Below, piece by piece: positions 10,724-20,050 of a stretch of DNA of 64,000 nt; position 1 is the first letter of the stretch, and each line of letters opens with the position of its first letter. This DNA comes from Nitrospirota bacterium. Lineage in GTDB: Bacteria > Nitrospirota > Thermodesulfovibrionia > Thermodesulfovibrionales > UBA6898. Made by a program: the position numbers and the translations under genes. The stretch spans positions 1 through 64,000 of the forward strand of contig JACRMT010000006.1 in NCBI GenBank assembly GCA_016214855.1, given 5' to 3'. A model generated the notes under the pieces. It was not told the DNA's origin. It saw nothing but the letters and a program-made list of their open reading frames with translations, and searched no databases.

Positions 10724-13303
10724 TTAAAGCCGTACCCTGTTCTTCAGTTCGATCAGCTTTGCAAGTGCTTCTTCGGGCTTCATGCTGTCCGTCTCCAGCG
10801 CAAGGATCGCGTCAATGATCGAGCCGCCAGAAGAGGAAAACAGATCGAGTTGATCGAGCTTTTTCTTGCCGCTTTTCTGTTGGGCGAACTTGGGAGCGCC
10901 GGTCTCATTCAGTTCTTCCTTCTCAAGATTATGCAGAACCTCTTTTGCCCGGGCGATTATGATATCAGGTATGCCGGCAAGACGCGCAACCTGTATGCCA
11001 TAGCTTTTATCAGCCGGGCCTTCCTCTATCTTTCTCAGAAAGATGATCTCGTCTCCCCATTCCCTGACCGAGATATTGAAGTTTTTTACCCCTTCGTGGA
11101 TAATGGCCAGTTCTGTCAGTTCATTGTAATGCGTAGCGAAGAGCGTCCGCGCCTGGATTCTGTTCAGAATATGCTCTGCAATGGCCCAGGCGATGCTGAT
11201 GCCGTCAAACGTGCTTGTGCCCCTGCCGACTTCGTCAAGGATGATGAGGCTCCGGCCGGTGGCATTGTGGATGATATTGGCAGCCTCTATCATCTCGACC
11301 ATGAAGGTGCTCTGTCCCTTGACGAGAAAGTCCGATGCACCGATCCGGGTAAATATCCTGTCCGTGATGCCTATGCGGGCCGATGCGGCCGGCACAAAGC
11401 TCCCCATCTGCGCCATGAGGGTTATCAGCGCAACCTGTCTCATGTACGTGGACTTGCCTGCCATGTTCGGCCCGGTCAGGATGATAAGCAGATTATCCTG
11501 TGTGTCAATAAGCGTATTATTCGGAATGAAGCGCTCTCCGGCCAGTACCCGTTCAAGCACGGGATGCCTGCCCTCCGTGATCTCGATCACCGCGTCTTCG
11601 ACGATCTCCGGTCTTGTGAAATTGTGCCGCTTGGCAACGACCGCAAGAGCAGAGAGAAAATCAGCGGCTGCCAGTGCTGATGCTGTCCTGAGGATCTGGT
11701 CAGAAGCATCCCTGAGGCTCAGCAGTATCTGGTTGAATACCTGATATTCAAGACTTTTCAGTTTATCCTCGGAACCGAGAACCTTGCTCTCATACTCCTT
11801 GAGTTCCGGGGTAATGAACCGTTCTCCTCCCACCAGCGTCTGCTTTCTGATGTAATCATCCGGGACGATATCAAGGTTTGACCTGGTGACCTCGATGTAA
11901 TAACCGAAGACCCTGTTGTAACCGACCTTCAGGGACGAAATGCCGGTACGTTTCTTCTCCCGTGCTTCCATCTCGGCAATGAAGTCTTTGCCGGTCGTCG
12001 AGATCGATCTGAGTTCATCAACTTCTGCATGGTATCCGTCCCTGATAATGCCGCCGTCCCTGATGCTGAGCGGCGGGTTGTCGACGATCCCTTTTTCGAT
12101 CAGTTCCCTGTGCAGGGGCAGTTCTGCTATCTCCCCGGCAAGGGATTTGAGATAGGGCTCCCTTGACGCGTTCAGGGCTTTTCTGAGCTTCGGCAGTTCT
12201 GTCAGCGATGCCCGTATGGCAATAAGGTCCCGGCCATGTGCCTTGCCTGTCGTAACCCGTGCGGCAAGCCTCTCCAGATCCTGAACCCTTCTGAGACAGG
12301 TGCGGATGGTTTCGAGCAGTTCGAAATCATCGATCAGATATTCAATGGCGCTGAGCCTTGCCTGGATCAGCGGTATGTCTGTCAGCGGACGCAGCAGCGA
12401 AGTTCTGAGGAACCTGCCGCCCATGGGGGTGAGCGTCTCGTCGAGTGCCCAGAGAAGGGTGCCTTCCCGCGAACTGTCCCTGGTATTGTGCGTCAGTTCG
12501 AGATTGCGCTGGGTTGCCGCATCGATGAACATGGTTGCTGTCTGTCTGAAGGTCGTAATCTTTCTGAAATCAGGATTTTCCTTCAGGGTGGTCTTGAGAT
12601 ACTCAAGGAGCGCTCCTGCGGCTGATATGCCGGCGGTGAACCCGCCGCAGCCAAACCCGTCAAGAGACGATACCCGGAAATATTCTGTGAGCGCCCGATA
12701 TGCGTCAGCATAGTCAAATGACCAGTCATCCCGGAATGTCTGGTAATAGCCTGAAAGGGTCTCCTGGTAATGAATGTTGTCTCTGAGGCTTGAGGGGAGC
12801 ATGATCTCCCTGGGCTCGAAGCTGCTCACCTCGTCCTCGATATTCTCTGCGGTCTCAAAGACGATGAACTGGCCTGTTGATATGTCGGCAGCTGCAACGC
12901 CATGCTTTCTGCCTGCAGGGAACAGTGAGATGATGTAGGTGTTTTCTTTCGGATTCTCAGGCGTGTGCGTGCCGGGTGTAATTACCCTCACGACCTCGCG
13001 GGCAACAATACCCCTGGCCTCTTTCGGATCTTCCACCTGCTCGCAGACGGCTACCTTATAGCCGGCCTTGATGAGCTTGGAGATGTATGTCTCTGACGCA
13101 AAGTAGGGAACCCCGCACATCGGCAGAGGGTTGTCCTTTGATTTATCTCTTGAGGTGAGGGCGATCTGAAGGATACGGGATGCCTTCTCCGCATCTTCGC
13201 CGAACATTTCATAAAAATCACCGAGCCTGAAGAGCACGATCGCATCGGGATAGCTTTCTTTGACAGCGGTATATTGCTTCATAAGCGGCGTGAGTTCTGA
13301 CAT
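10724..13303 (-). CDS. mutS: DNA mismatch repair ATPase MutS
   Basis: An 859-residue MutS, close to the usual length. The N-terminal mismatch-binding domain carries LFRLGDFYEMFGEDA with the Phe-X-Glu motif that stacks on the mismatch. The C-terminal ABC-type ATPase has GPNMAGKSTYMRQ (about residue 610), the signature and Walker B segment DEVGRGTSTFDG, and a following ATHYNEL switch His. The protein recognises mispairs and recruits MutL. It is transcribed away from yceD, with 161 nt between the two starts. Confidence 0.97.
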   Translation of the reverse strand: MSELTPLMKQYTAVKESYPDAIVLFRLGDFYEMFGEDAEKASRILQIALTSRDKSKDNPLPMCGVPYFASETYISKLIKAGYKVAVCEQVEDPKEARGIVAREVVRVITPGTHTPENPKENTYIISLFPAGRKHGVAAADISTGQFIVFETAENIEDEVSSFEPREIMLPSSLRDNIHYQETLSGYYQTFRDDWSFDYADAYRALTEYFRVSSLDGFGCGGFTAGISAAGALLEYLKTTLKENPDFRKITTFRQTATMFIDAATQRNLELTHNTRDSSREGTLLWALDETLTPMGGRFLRTSLLRPLTDIPLIQARLSAIEYLIDDFELLETIRTCLRRVQDLERLAARVTTGKAHGRDLIAIRASLTELPKLRKALNASREPYLKSLAGEIAELPLHRELIEKGIVDNPPLSIRDGGIIRDGYHAEVDELRSISTTGKDFIAEMEAREKKRTGISSLKVGYNRVFGYYIEVTRSNLDIVPDDYIRKQTLVGGERFITPELKEYESKVLGSEDKLKSLEYQVFNQILLSLRDASDQILRTASALAAADFLSALAVVAKRHNFTRPEIVEDAVIEITEGRHPVLERVLAGERFIPNNTLIDTQDNLLIILTGPNMAGKSTYMRQVALITLMAQMGSFVPAASARIGITDRIFTRIGASDFLVKGQSTFMVEMIEAANIIHNATGRSLIILDEVGRGTSTFDGISIAWAIAEHILNRIQARTLFATHYNELTELAIIHEGVKNFNISVREWGDEIIFLRKIEEGPADKSYGIQVARLAGIPDIIIARAKEVLHNLEKEELNETGAPKFAQQKSGKKKLDQLDLFSSSGGSIIDAILALETDSMKPEEALAKLIELKNRVRL

Positions 13304-13409
13304 ATCGGATATTAAATACCATCAGGGAGACAAAGTGCAACCTGCCCAAAACAGGCAGAAAAGCGATTGTTTGTCATCGTCCCGGCAAGGTTCCTGCCTG
13401 CCGGTTTTC

Positions 13410-13439
13410 TTGACTTATTGAACTGCAAATCTCTATAAT
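13410..13439 (+). promoter_or_regulatory. promoter of the yceD-rpmF-plsX-fabH operon
   Basis: TTGACT at 13410-13415 and TATAAT at 13434-13439, separated by 18 nt and ending 25 nt before the yceD ATG. This would give a very short leader; no clear Shine-Dalgarno precedes that ATG. Confidence 0.65.
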
Positions 13440-13464
13440 TATATTCTTTTTACGGTCTTTAAAA

Positions 13465-13974
13465 ATGAAAATAGTTATTCCAGATATACCGGAAGAAGGG
13501 CTTACTGTAGAGCTTGAGGAGACGTTCAGTATTGACGGTTGCACGGTCTCTTCTCCGGTGAAGGCGCAGCTGGCCGTGAACAGGACCGCAAATGAGGTCA
13601 TGATCACGGGGAACCTTTCCGTGGAACTGGAAATGCCGTGCAGCAGGTGCCTGAAAGACCTGCGGCAGGCTCAGGACCTTCCGGTGAGCGTCGTGTATCA
13701 TCCTGCCGAGGAGATCGGCTCGGATAAGCACGGACTCCATGATGATGAGATGGACATGGGGTTTTATACGGGCGAGGAGCTGGACCTGCAGGAGTTGATC
13801 AGAGAACAGGTTTTGCTCAGTATTCAGATGAAACCTCTCTGCACGGAAGACTGCAAGGGCATCTGCCCGAAATGCGGCATTGACCTGAACACCGGTACCT
13901 GTACCTGTGTTCAGAAAGAGATAGACCCCAGGCTTGAGGTCTTAAAGAAATTATTAGACAAAGAAAAGGAGTAG
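13465..13974 (+). CDS. yceD: DUF177/YceD-family protein (23S rRNA accumulation factor)
   Basis: A 169-residue member of the YceD/DUF177 family. The N-terminal half forms the beta-rich part, and the C-terminal part has a four-Cys zinc-knuckle-like arrangement (CTEDCKGICPKCG then CTC). An additional CSRC pair occurs around residues 55-58. The family is needed for proper 23S rRNA levels and is almost always encoded directly before rpmF, as here. Its last codons contain the ribosome binding site of rpmF, so the two genes are tightly linked. Confidence 0.88.
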   Translation: MKIVIPDIPEEGLTVELEETFSIDGCTVSSPVKAQLAVNRTANEVMITGNLSVELEMPCSRCLKDLRQAQDLPVSVVYHPAEEIGSDKHGLHDDEMDMGFYTGEELDLQELIREQVLLSIQMKPLCTEDCKGICPKCGIDLNTGTCTCVQKEIDPRLEVLKKLLDKEKE

Positions 13975-13978
13975 TACC

Positions 13979-14161
13979 TTGGCAAATCCGACGAGCAGAC
14001 ATTCGAGAGCAAGAAGAGACAAGAGACGGGCAAACTGGAAGGGTGAGACGCCGAACCTCGGCCAGTGCCCGGAGTGCAAGGAGCTTAAGGTCCCTCACCG
14101 GGCCTGCCCGAGCTGCGGAGCCTACAACGGCACCAAAGTCCTCGAGATCGTAGAAAAATAA
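13979..14161 (+). CDS. rpmF: ribosomal protein bL32
   Basis: A 60-residue bL32. The basic N-terminus (ANPTSRHSRARRDKRRANW) and the zinc-ribbon type CPECKE...CPSCG motifs are typical; this is the zinc-binding form. The start is a TTG, supported by AAAGGAG at 13965-13971 with 7 nt spacing and by the family N-terminus. It sits 4 nt after yceD and 8 nt before plsX. Confidence 0.97.
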   Translation: MANPTSRHSRARRDKRRANWKGETPNLGQCPECKELKVPHRACPSCGAYNGTKVLEIVEK

Positions 14162-14169
14162 ACGACATA

Positions 14170-15180
14170 ATGAATGTCGTTCTTGATGCCATGGGCGGTG
14201 ACCATGCGCCGACTGTCAATATTGACGGAGCCCTGGAAACGGTGCATGAGTCCGACGACATTCATGTTACCCTTGTCGGTGACGAAACTGTCATCAGGAA
14301 AGAGCTCAGGGGCAGAAAATACAGGCCGGGAAGCATCTCCATAGTCCATGCATCGCAGGTCGTTGAGATGCATGAATCCCCTTCCGTAGCGATCAGAAAA
14401 AAGAAGGATTCTTCCATTCGCGTGGGCATCGGGCTTGTCAAGGCAGGCAAGGCTGACGCCTTTGTGAGCGCGGGCCATTCCGGCGCCGTGATGGGCACCT
14501 CTCTTCTCCTCCTCGGTATGTCAAAAGGTGTTGACCGTCCGGCAATTGCAACTCTGATGCCGAACCTTAAAGACAAATTCCTGATCCTTGATGTCGGCGC
14601 AAATGTCGACTGCACCCCCCGGAATCTTCACCAGTTTGCGCTCATGGGCAACATATACTGCCAGTTGATCCTCGGACGGGAAAAGCCGAAGGTCGGCCTT
14701 CTGGGCATCGGCGAAGAGGATAGCAAGGGGAATGAACTGACGAAAGAGGCCTTTAAGCTCATCAAGGGGTCGTCTTTGAACTTTATCGGTAATATCGAAG
14801 GCAGGGACATCTTCAGCGGCAAGGCAGATGTTGTTGTCTGTGACGGCTTTACCGGCAATATAGCGCTCAAGATCAGTGAAGGTCTTGCCGAGACCATTAT
14901 CAAGATGCTCAAGCGGGAGATATCGGGCATCACTGCAGGAAGACTCGGCTATCTCATGCTCAGGCCGGCATTCAGGAACTTCAAGAAGAAGACCGACTAT
15001 GATGAATTCGGCGGAGCGCCGCTCCTCGGTATTAACGGCACAAGTATCATAAGCCACGGCAGATCATCGTCAAAAGCGATCAGAAACGCCCTCAAGGTTG
15101 CGCATGATTTTGCCCGCAAACGCGTGTACGAAGCCATCTCGGATGCTATCCAGTCGGACCTTCATGCCCGTGAGGCTTAG
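14170..15180 (+). CDS. plsX: phosphate acyltransferase PlsX
   Basis: A 336-residue PlsX, which makes acyl-phosphate from acyl-ACP and phosphate, the first step of the PlsX/PlsY phospholipid route. The N-terminal VVLDAMGGDHAP, the central SAGHSGAVMG and the later CDGFTGNIALK and FGGAPLLGING segments are all diagnostic. Peripheral to the inner membrane. The stop codon is directly followed by the fabH ATG, and the order yceD-rpmF-plsX-fabH is conserved in many bacteria. Confidence 0.97.
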   Translation: MNVVLDAMGGDHAPTVNIDGALETVHESDDIHVTLVGDETVIRKELRGRKYRPGSISIVHASQVVEMHESPSVAIRKKKDSSIRVGIGLVKAGKADAFVSAGHSGAVMGTSLLLLGMSKGVDRPAIATLMPNLKDKFLILDVGANVDCTPRNLHQFALMGNIYCQLILGREKPKVGLLGIGEEDSKGNELTKEAFKLIKGSSLNFIGNIEGRDIFSGKADVVVCDGFTGNIALKISEGLAETIIKMLKREISGITAGRLGYLMLRPAFRNFKKKTDYDEFGGAPLLGINGTSIISHGRSSSKAIRNALKVAHDFARKRVYEAISDAIQSDLHAREA

Positions 15181-16161
15181 ATGATACGCGCACGGATCAT
15201 TGCCACCGGGTCTTATGTCCCTGAGAGCGTCATCACCAATCACGATCTTGAGAAGATCGTCGAAACGTCTGATGAATGGATCATGGACAGGACAGGGATC
15301 AGGGAGCGAAGGATCGCGGATACATCCCAGGCTGCTTCTGACCTGGCCAGTGAGGCAGCGCAGAGAGCGCTGAAACAGGCACATCTCAAACCGAAGGACA
15401 TAGACCTTGTTATTGTTGCTACCTGCACCCCTGATATGCCGTTTCCCTCGACAGCATGCATTCTTCAGGACAAGCTCGGCATAAAACATGCCGCTGCCTT
15501 TGATATCAATGCTGCCTGTTCCGGCTTTGTCTACGGCCTGCATATTGCCAATTCCCTGATAAAGACAGAGGCACACAAGAGGATACTCCTTGTCGGTGCT
15601 GAGGTCCTGTCAAGGGTGACGGACTGGCAGGACAGGACAACCTGTGTGCTCTTTGGCGACGGCGCCGGCGCCGTGGTCCTGGAAGGCACGAAAGAAAAGC
15701 GCGGCATCATGTCAACCCATATTCAGTCTGACGGAAGCCTCGGCGACCTGATCATGCTGCCTGGCGGCGGCTCTCGATTCTCCTGCTCGCAGGAAAGCAT
15801 CCTGAAGCGGCTCCACTTTATCAAGATGAAAGGAAACGAGACCTTCAAAGTGGCGGTGAGGACCCTTGCGGAGCTTGCCGCAAGAACACTTGAGGAAAAT
15901 AAACTTGACCCGTCAAAGCTCTCGCTGCTTATCCCTCATCAGGCCAATCTCAGGATCATTCAGGCAACGGCAAAGCGGCTTGATCTCCCGGATGAAAAAG
16001 TCTTTGTGAACATCGAAAAGTACGGCAACACCTCTGCCGCATCCATACCCATTGCACTTGATGAAGCAGTCAGGGCAGGGAGAGTCAGCGAAGGAGATCA
16101 TATTCTTCTTGAAGCCTTTGGCGGCGGTCTCACCTGGGCATCAGCACTGCTGAAGTGGTAG
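15181..16161 (+). CDS. fabH: beta-ketoacyl-ACP synthase III
   Basis: A 326-residue FabH, which condenses acetyl-CoA with malonyl-ACP to start fatty-acid synthesis. The catalytic triad is visible: Cys in NAACSGFVYG, His in IPHQANLRI, and Asn in EKYGNTSAASIP. The N-terminal ITNHDLEKIVETSDEWI and TGIRERRI are also typical. It is the last gene of the operon; an imperfect inverted-repeat tract follows. Confidence 0.97.
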   Translation: MIRARIIATGSYVPESVITNHDLEKIVETSDEWIMDRTGIRERRIADTSQAASDLASEAAQRALKQAHLKPKDIDLVIVATCTPDMPFPSTACILQDKLGIKHAAAFDINAACSGFVYGLHIANSLIKTEAHKRILLVGAEVLSRVTDWQDRTTCVLFGDGAGAVVLEGTKEKRGIMSTHIQSDGSLGDLIMLPGGGSRFSCSQESILKRLHFIKMKGNETFKVAVRTLAELAARTLEENKLDPSKLSLLIPHQANLRIIQATAKRLDLPDEKVFVNIEKYGNTSAASIPIALDEAVRAGRVSEGDHILLEAFGGGLTWASALLKW

Positions 16162-16285
16162 ATAAAAGCAGGTTTAGGTCAAGACTTAGGCTAAGATCGA
16201 CTGCAGAATATGAGCTTCATTCGAGAGTCGAAATACCTGTCGATATTTTTCGCTCCTGGTTTTTATCTCAACCTTAGCCTCAGCC
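16162..16285. other. convergent intergenic region with imperfect inverted repeats
   Basis: This 124-bp space between fabH (plus) and the TVP38 gene (minus) contains a short palindrome (CTTAGGCTAAG near 16185) and two sets of imperfect complementary segments, one pairing the left edge (GATAAAAGCAGG at 16161-16172) with CCTGGTTTTTATC near 16255. A T-rich tract lies on the right. It may act as a two-way terminator, but the arms are imperfect and the order does not give one clean nested stem. Confidence 0.3.
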
Positions 16286-16960
16286 TTATTCTTTTTTCTT
16301 CCTGCCTCTCTCTTTCTTTCTCGAACTGATGTGCCATATTCTGAAGATCCTCTCGATCTTGTCCTTGTATACCATGGAAAGAAAGATGATCACAATAGCA
16401 ACGCCGATCAGGATTGAGAAGCGGTAATACTGCTGATATCTGAGATAGGTGCCGCCGAGGGTCAGAAGGACCGTACCGCCGAATCTCCCCACCGTGCTGA
16501 TGATCAGGAACTCCCTGGTCGTAAGATGTCCCAACCCGATTATATAGCAGAGGATGTCTTTAGGAAATCCGGGGATGAGGAAGAGGACAAAAACAAGGAA
16601 TGCCCCCTTGTGATGCAGCAGGTAGTCATATTTTTCCATTGTTTTTTTCGAGACGAATTTGTCCGTAAAAGGCCTGCCGAATGTCTTTGCCAGAGCGAAG
16701 TTCACCCATGATCCAATGGTAAGCCCGATGGTCGAGAGGAAGAGCCCCAGCAGCGGGCCGTAGAGAAATCCGCCAAGGACGCCGGTGACCTCGCCGGGGA
16801 TGGGTGCGGCCACTACCTGGAGCGCCTGCAGCAGGATGAAACCGAGAAAAGAGAGCGGACCGAGAGAGTCAAGAAATGTCCGGACCCGTTCCCGGTCCAT
16901 GAAGAACTGAAATGCCCCTGCCTTGTACAGGATGAACGTCAAAAGAAGGAAGAAGAGCAA
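16286..16960 (-). CDS. TVP38/TMEM64-family (DedA-like) membrane protein
   Basis: A 224-residue inner-membrane protein with about five hydrophobic segments. The family core is visible: LLQALQVVAAPIPGEVTGVLGGFLYG followed by LGLFLSTIGLTIGSWVNFALAKTFGR, in split form the VTT/SNARE-associated domain, with a re-entrant loop implied by the prolines and glycines. The C-terminus is very basic (SSRKKERGRKKKE). Members of the DedA/TVP38 superfamily are linked to lipid flipping and membrane homeostasis. It lies 53 nt downstream of the slipin gene, last in the nfeD-slipin-TVP38 run. Confidence 0.82.
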   Translation of the reverse strand: MLFFLLLTFILYKAGAFQFFMDRERVRTFLDSLGPLSFLGFILLQALQVVAAPIPGEVTGVLGGFLYGPLLGLFLSTIGLTIGSWVNFALAKTFGRPFTDKFVSKKTMEKYDYLLHHKGAFLVFVLFLIPGFPKDILCYIIGLGHLTTREFLIISTVGRFGGTVLLTLGGTYLRYQQYYRFSILIGVAIVIIFLSMVYKDKIERIFRIWHISSRKKERGRKKKE

Positions 16961-17013
16961 TACGGAAACCTTGATCCATATATGCTCAGAGCCTCTTTTT
17001 TGGATCTGTGGTT

Positions 17014-17793
17014 CTATGACTCAGCCTTCGCTTTATCCGGGCCTATGAAATACTTCAGTGTGTCAATGGGGACAGGAAAGAGAATTGTCGAGTTCTTCTC
17101 TGTTGCGATCTCGGTCAGGGTCTGCAGGAATCTGAGCTGCAGGGCGATCGGCTGAGACGATATCACTGAAGCTGCATCAGCGAGTTTTTGCGAGGCCTGG
17201 AATTCACCCTCTGCATGGATTATCTTTGCCCTCCGCTCGCGCTCTGCCTCTGCCTGGCGGGCTATGGCGCGCTGCATCTCAACCGGCAGATCTACATTTT
17301 TTACTTCCACGGTTGAGACCTTTATGCCCCAGGGCTCTGTCTGGAAATCGATCACCTTCTGGAGTTCTGCGTTCAGTTCATCGCGCTTTGCGAGCAGGTC
17401 ATCCAGCTGACCCTGGCCCAGCACACTCCTCAGTGTGGTCTGCGAAATCTGCGAGGTGGCATAATAGAAATCCTCAACTTCCGTGATCGCCCTGATGGGA
17501 TCCATGACCCTGAAGTAAATGACAGCATTTACTTTCACGGTAATATTGTCCCGGGTGATGATATCCTGCGGCGGCACATCCATGGTTATGGTCCGGAGGC
17601 TTACCCTGACCAGCTTGTCAATGATCGGCCAGATGAGGACAAGCCCCGGCCCCTTGATCGGTATGATCCTTCCGAGTCTGAAGACAACGCCGCGTTCGTA
17701 TTCCTTGAGGATCTTTATCGCGCTCGTCAAAATATAGAAGCCAAAAAACAGGCTTAGTATCATCAACGTCAGAAATGGCGTGAATAGTGACAT
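17014..17793 (-). CDS. slipin / stomatin-like SPFH-domain protein
   Basis: A 259-residue SPFH (band 7) protein. One N-terminal membrane segment (residues about 5-27) precedes the SPFH core with [51 protein letters not shown], and the helical [17 protein letters not shown] repeat region that oligomerises. Slipins form rings in membrane microdomains and are usually paired with an NfeD protein, exactly as here, where nfeD lies 2 nt upstream. Confidence 0.92.
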   Translation of the reverse strand: MSLFTPFLTLMILSLFFGFYILTSAIKILKEYERGVVFRLGRIIPIKGPGLVLIWPIIDKLVRVSLRTITMDVPPQDIITRDNITVKVNAVIYFRVMDPIRAITEVEDFYYATSQISQTTLRSVLGQGQLDDLLAKRDELNAELQKVIDFQTEPWGIKVSTVEVKNVDLPVEMQRAIARQAEAERERRAKIIHAEGEFQASQKLADAASVISSQPIALQLRFLQTLTEIATEKNSTILFPVPIDTLKYFIGPDKAKAES

Positions 17794-17795
17794 GA

Positions 17796-18530
17796 TTATT
17801 CCTCCTTTTTATTGACCTTCAGTTTAAGTCCTGTTACTTCCCGAACGATGACGCTGCTGCCTTTCTCTATCAATGTGTCTGAAAAGGCAGACCAAAGTTC
17901 TCCATGCAATGATACCATGCCGCTCTCTTTTGTGATATCTTCAACTGCTTTTCCTCCAAGTCCGATCATACCTTCGCTTCCGGTTACCGGGGGTGTCCGG
18001 TATGCCTTGTAGGCAAGCCTGAATGTCAGGGTAAAAAAGAGGGCTGTGATCAGCACTGCAGGGATGATGATCGAAAGTGAAAGCCGGTAAAAAGGCCCCA
18101 CCGATTCAAAGAGCATGAGCGAGCCAAAGCTCATGGCAATAATGCCGCCAATGGCAAGCATGCCGTGCGATACGATCTTCACCTCAAGGACAAAAAGGAT
18201 AATTGAAAATATGATCAGCGCAAGGCCGGCGTAATTCACCGGAAGGCGCTGGAACGAAAAAAAAGCGAGGATCAGAAAAATGCCGCCTGCAACACCGGGG
18301 AAAAGAGCACCCGGATTGGCAAACTCAAAGATGAGCCCGTAGAATCCGAGCAGCAGGAGCATATAGGCCACACTCGGATCAGCGATGAAATTCAGGATGG
18401 TATGACGCATGCCCAGCTCCTCTCCGACAGCACCTGACACTATCTGCCCTGCAGATTCAGCAGAGAAAAGGAGTGCCGTCGGCAGAAGGAAGAGAAGAAT
18501 AACAGCCCCGGCGCATAGTGCACTTTTCAT
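17796..18530 (-). CDS. short NfeD-family membrane protein without the ClpP-like protease domain
   Basis: A 244-residue protein: signal-like N-terminal helix ([22 protein letters not shown]), a linker, four to five membrane segments, and a C-terminal OB-fold NfeD domain ([24 protein letters not shown]...[13 protein letters not shown]). Full-length NfeD1b proteins of about 430 residues carry an N-terminal serine protease domain that cleaves stomatin tails; here only the last few residues of that region ([14 protein letters not shown]) seem to remain, so it is the non-proteolytic or truncated type. It is the first gene of the run and precedes slipin by 2 nt. Confidence 0.85.
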   Translation of the reverse strand: MKSALCAGAVILLFLLPTALLFSAESAGQIVSGAVGEELGMRHTILNFIADPSVAYMLLLLGFYGLIFEFANPGALFPGVAGGIFLILAFFSFQRLPVNYAGLALIIFSIILFVLEVKIVSHGMLAIGGIIAMSFGSLMLFESVGPFYRLSLSIIIPAVLITALFFTLTFRLAYKAYRTPPVTGSEGMIGLGGKAVEDITKESGMVSLHGELWSAFSDTLIEKGSSVIVREVTGLKLKVNKKEE

Positions 18531-18605
18531 GATTTTATTATACTATGGCAGCGACGAAACAGATGAATATTGACAGAGATGGAGAGTTGCCGCCCGAGCA
18601 TTTCA

Positions 18606-18635
18606 TTGACAAAAATTGGTCTGGTTTGCTATAAA
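18606..18635 (+). promoter_or_regulatory. promoter of tRNA-Asn
   Basis: TTGACA (18606-18611), 18-nt spacer, TATAAA (18630-18635) with an extended -10 TGC immediately before it, 43 nt ahead of the mature tRNA 5' end. Confidence 0.75.
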
Positions 18636-18678
18636 CAATGTCTGCTTGCAACAGCAAACAGTGCGGTTATTTCAATGT

Positions 18679-18754
18679 TCCCAGGTAGCTCAGCCGGCAG
18701 AGCGGGTGGCTGTTAACCACCATGTCGGGGGTTCGAATCCCTCCCTGGGAGCCA
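18679..18754 (+). tRNA. tRNA-Asn (GTT)
   Basis: A complete cloverleaf of 76 nt with encoded CCA. The acceptor arms are TCCCAGG and CCTGGGA, the D stem GCTC/GAGC, the anticodon stem GGTGG/CCACC around loop CTGTTAA (anticodon GTT), and the T arm has the TTCGAAT loop. Discriminator base G. Confidence 0.97.
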
Positions 18755-18969
18755 ATTCTTAGGTTTCATGGCGACTTTCTCTCTCTCCTTACGAAGTGAA
18801 TCAACGCACAGTTAAGACATCGACTCCCCTGCAGGTATTACCAATTTTTTTCAGCAACGCCATCTGCTGTTGAACTGCAGGTCATTTACGTTCTTCAGGA
18901 TTCTTTGCGAATGGTAATCATGCCGCCATGTTCCGTTAAATCGGCGGATGGCCTGTTGCCCTGGTTTTG
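18755..18969. other. intergenic region after tRNA-Asn
   Basis: No open frame of note. Two weak hairpins are visible: CAGCA/TGCTG near 18854-18871, and CCGCC (18923-18927) with GGCGG (18943-18947). The latter lies just before the cytochrome promoter and could be a regulatory site, but the stems are short. Confidence 0.3.
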
Positions 18970-18999
18970 TTGACTTGTTGTATACGTATTTAATATTAT
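18970..18999 (+). promoter_or_regulatory. promoter of the cytochrome-porin operon
   Basis: TTGACT at 18970-18975 followed after 18 nt by TATTAT (18994-18999) in an AT-rich stretch; TAATAT at 18991 is an alternative -10. A strong ribosome site GGAGG (19021-19025) precedes the ATG at 19032. Confidence 0.5.
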
Positions 19000-19031
19000 T
19001 TATTACTTATGCATAGATATGGAGGATCACA

Positions 19032-20042
19032 ATGGTCTTAGCGCGCAGAATTATTGTTATTCTTGCCCTGTTACCTGTTCTATTCGTTGGTTGCGAATCC
19101 CTCAAGGCCTCGAAACCTATTCTGCCTCTCAAGGATTACGAGCGGATGATCGCCGGAAGGCTTGATGCCAACTACGTCGGGACGCAGAACTGTCTTGCAG
19201 CCTGCCATGTTCACGACAAGATCAAACGGGATTTTGATGCCAGCACCATGGGGATGCAGCTCTCGGGCAGATCGGGCATGCCGCTTGTTAACTGTGAATC
19301 CTGTCATGGACCAGGCAGCCTTGCCATTGAAGGTTTGACGCCTGAAAAGATAGAGGCTGATGCGAAGGCCGGCAAACAGACAGCCTGTGATTACAAGACA
19401 TTAATAGATCTGAAGAATCTGCCGAGCCAGGCAAAATCACTGATCTGTCTCAAATGCCATACGGCAAATGCTACCTTTAATCTTCACAACTGGAATGCCG
19501 GTGCTCATGCGGTCAGCGATGTGTCCTGTTCAGACTGCCACAATATCCATGCAGGATATGACCTGAAGGTCGAGCCGAAGAACATGGCTGTCATGTGCGA
19601 AAAATGCCATCAGGAAGTAAAGGCCGAATTTGCTCTGCCGAGTCATCACCCGGTTCCTGAAAAGCGGGTCGTATGCAGCGACTGCCATGATACTCACGGA
19701 TCGGTGAATGATAAACTGCTGAAGAAGTCTACCGTAAAGGAGACCTGTACGCAGTGCCATGCGGAAAAGGAAGGTCCTTTTGTGTATGAGCATGCAGAGA
19801 ATATGGAGGACTGTCGTACTTGCCATAACCCTCACGGATCGGTGAACAATAACCTTCTCGCGGTTAAGGTGCCGTTCCTCTGCTTGCAGTGCCATGAAGC
19901 GCACGCTGCCCGGGATACGACCGGCGCGGCGAATGCCCTGCAGAGACGGGTCGGGATCTATACGCGCTGCACGGATTGTCATTCTCAAATTCACGGCACT
20001 GACCGTCCTTCCCCCAGCGGCAAGGGCAGATTCATTCAATAG
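19032..20042 (+). CDS. decaheme c-type cytochrome lipoprotein (DmsE/MtrA-like)
   Basis: A 336-residue periplasmic or outer-membrane-anchored cytochrome. The N-terminal hydrophobic segment ends in a lipobox-like FVGC (Cys21). Nine CXXCH heme sites are visible (CESCH, CLKCH, CSDCH, CEKCH, CSDCH, CTQCH, CRTCH, CLQCH, CTDCH). The position of the expected first heme reads CLAACH (Cys54, Cys58, His59), a CX3CH variant, giving ten possible hemes as in DmsE/MtrA. Such proteins sit inside an MtrB-type barrel and carry electrons across the outer membrane. The next gene, 8 nt downstream, encodes such a barrel. Direction of electron flow and terminal acceptor or donor are unknown. Confidence 0.92.
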   Translation: MVLARRIIVILALLPVLFVGCESLKASKPILPLKDYERMIAGRLDANYVGTQNCLAACHVHDKIKRDFDASTMGMQLSGRSGMPLVNCESCHGPGSLAIEGLTPEKIEADAKAGKQTACDYKTLIDLKNLPSQAKSLICLKCHTANATFNLHNWNAGAHAVSDVSCSDCHNIHAGYDLKVEPKNMAVMCEKCHQEVKAEFALPSHHPVPEKRVVCSDCHDTHGSVNDKLLKKSTVKETCTQCHAEKEGPFVYEHAENMEDCRTCHNPHGSVNNNLLAVKVPFLCLQCHEAHAARDTTGAANALQRRVGIYTRCTDCHSQIHGTDRPSPSGKGRFIQ

Positions 20043-20050
20043 GAGGGGAA

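Noticed and set aside
10601-11680. 359-codon plus-strand frame opposite mutS
   Set aside because: Shadow frame; the minus strand carries the MutS ATPase motifs over the same bases.
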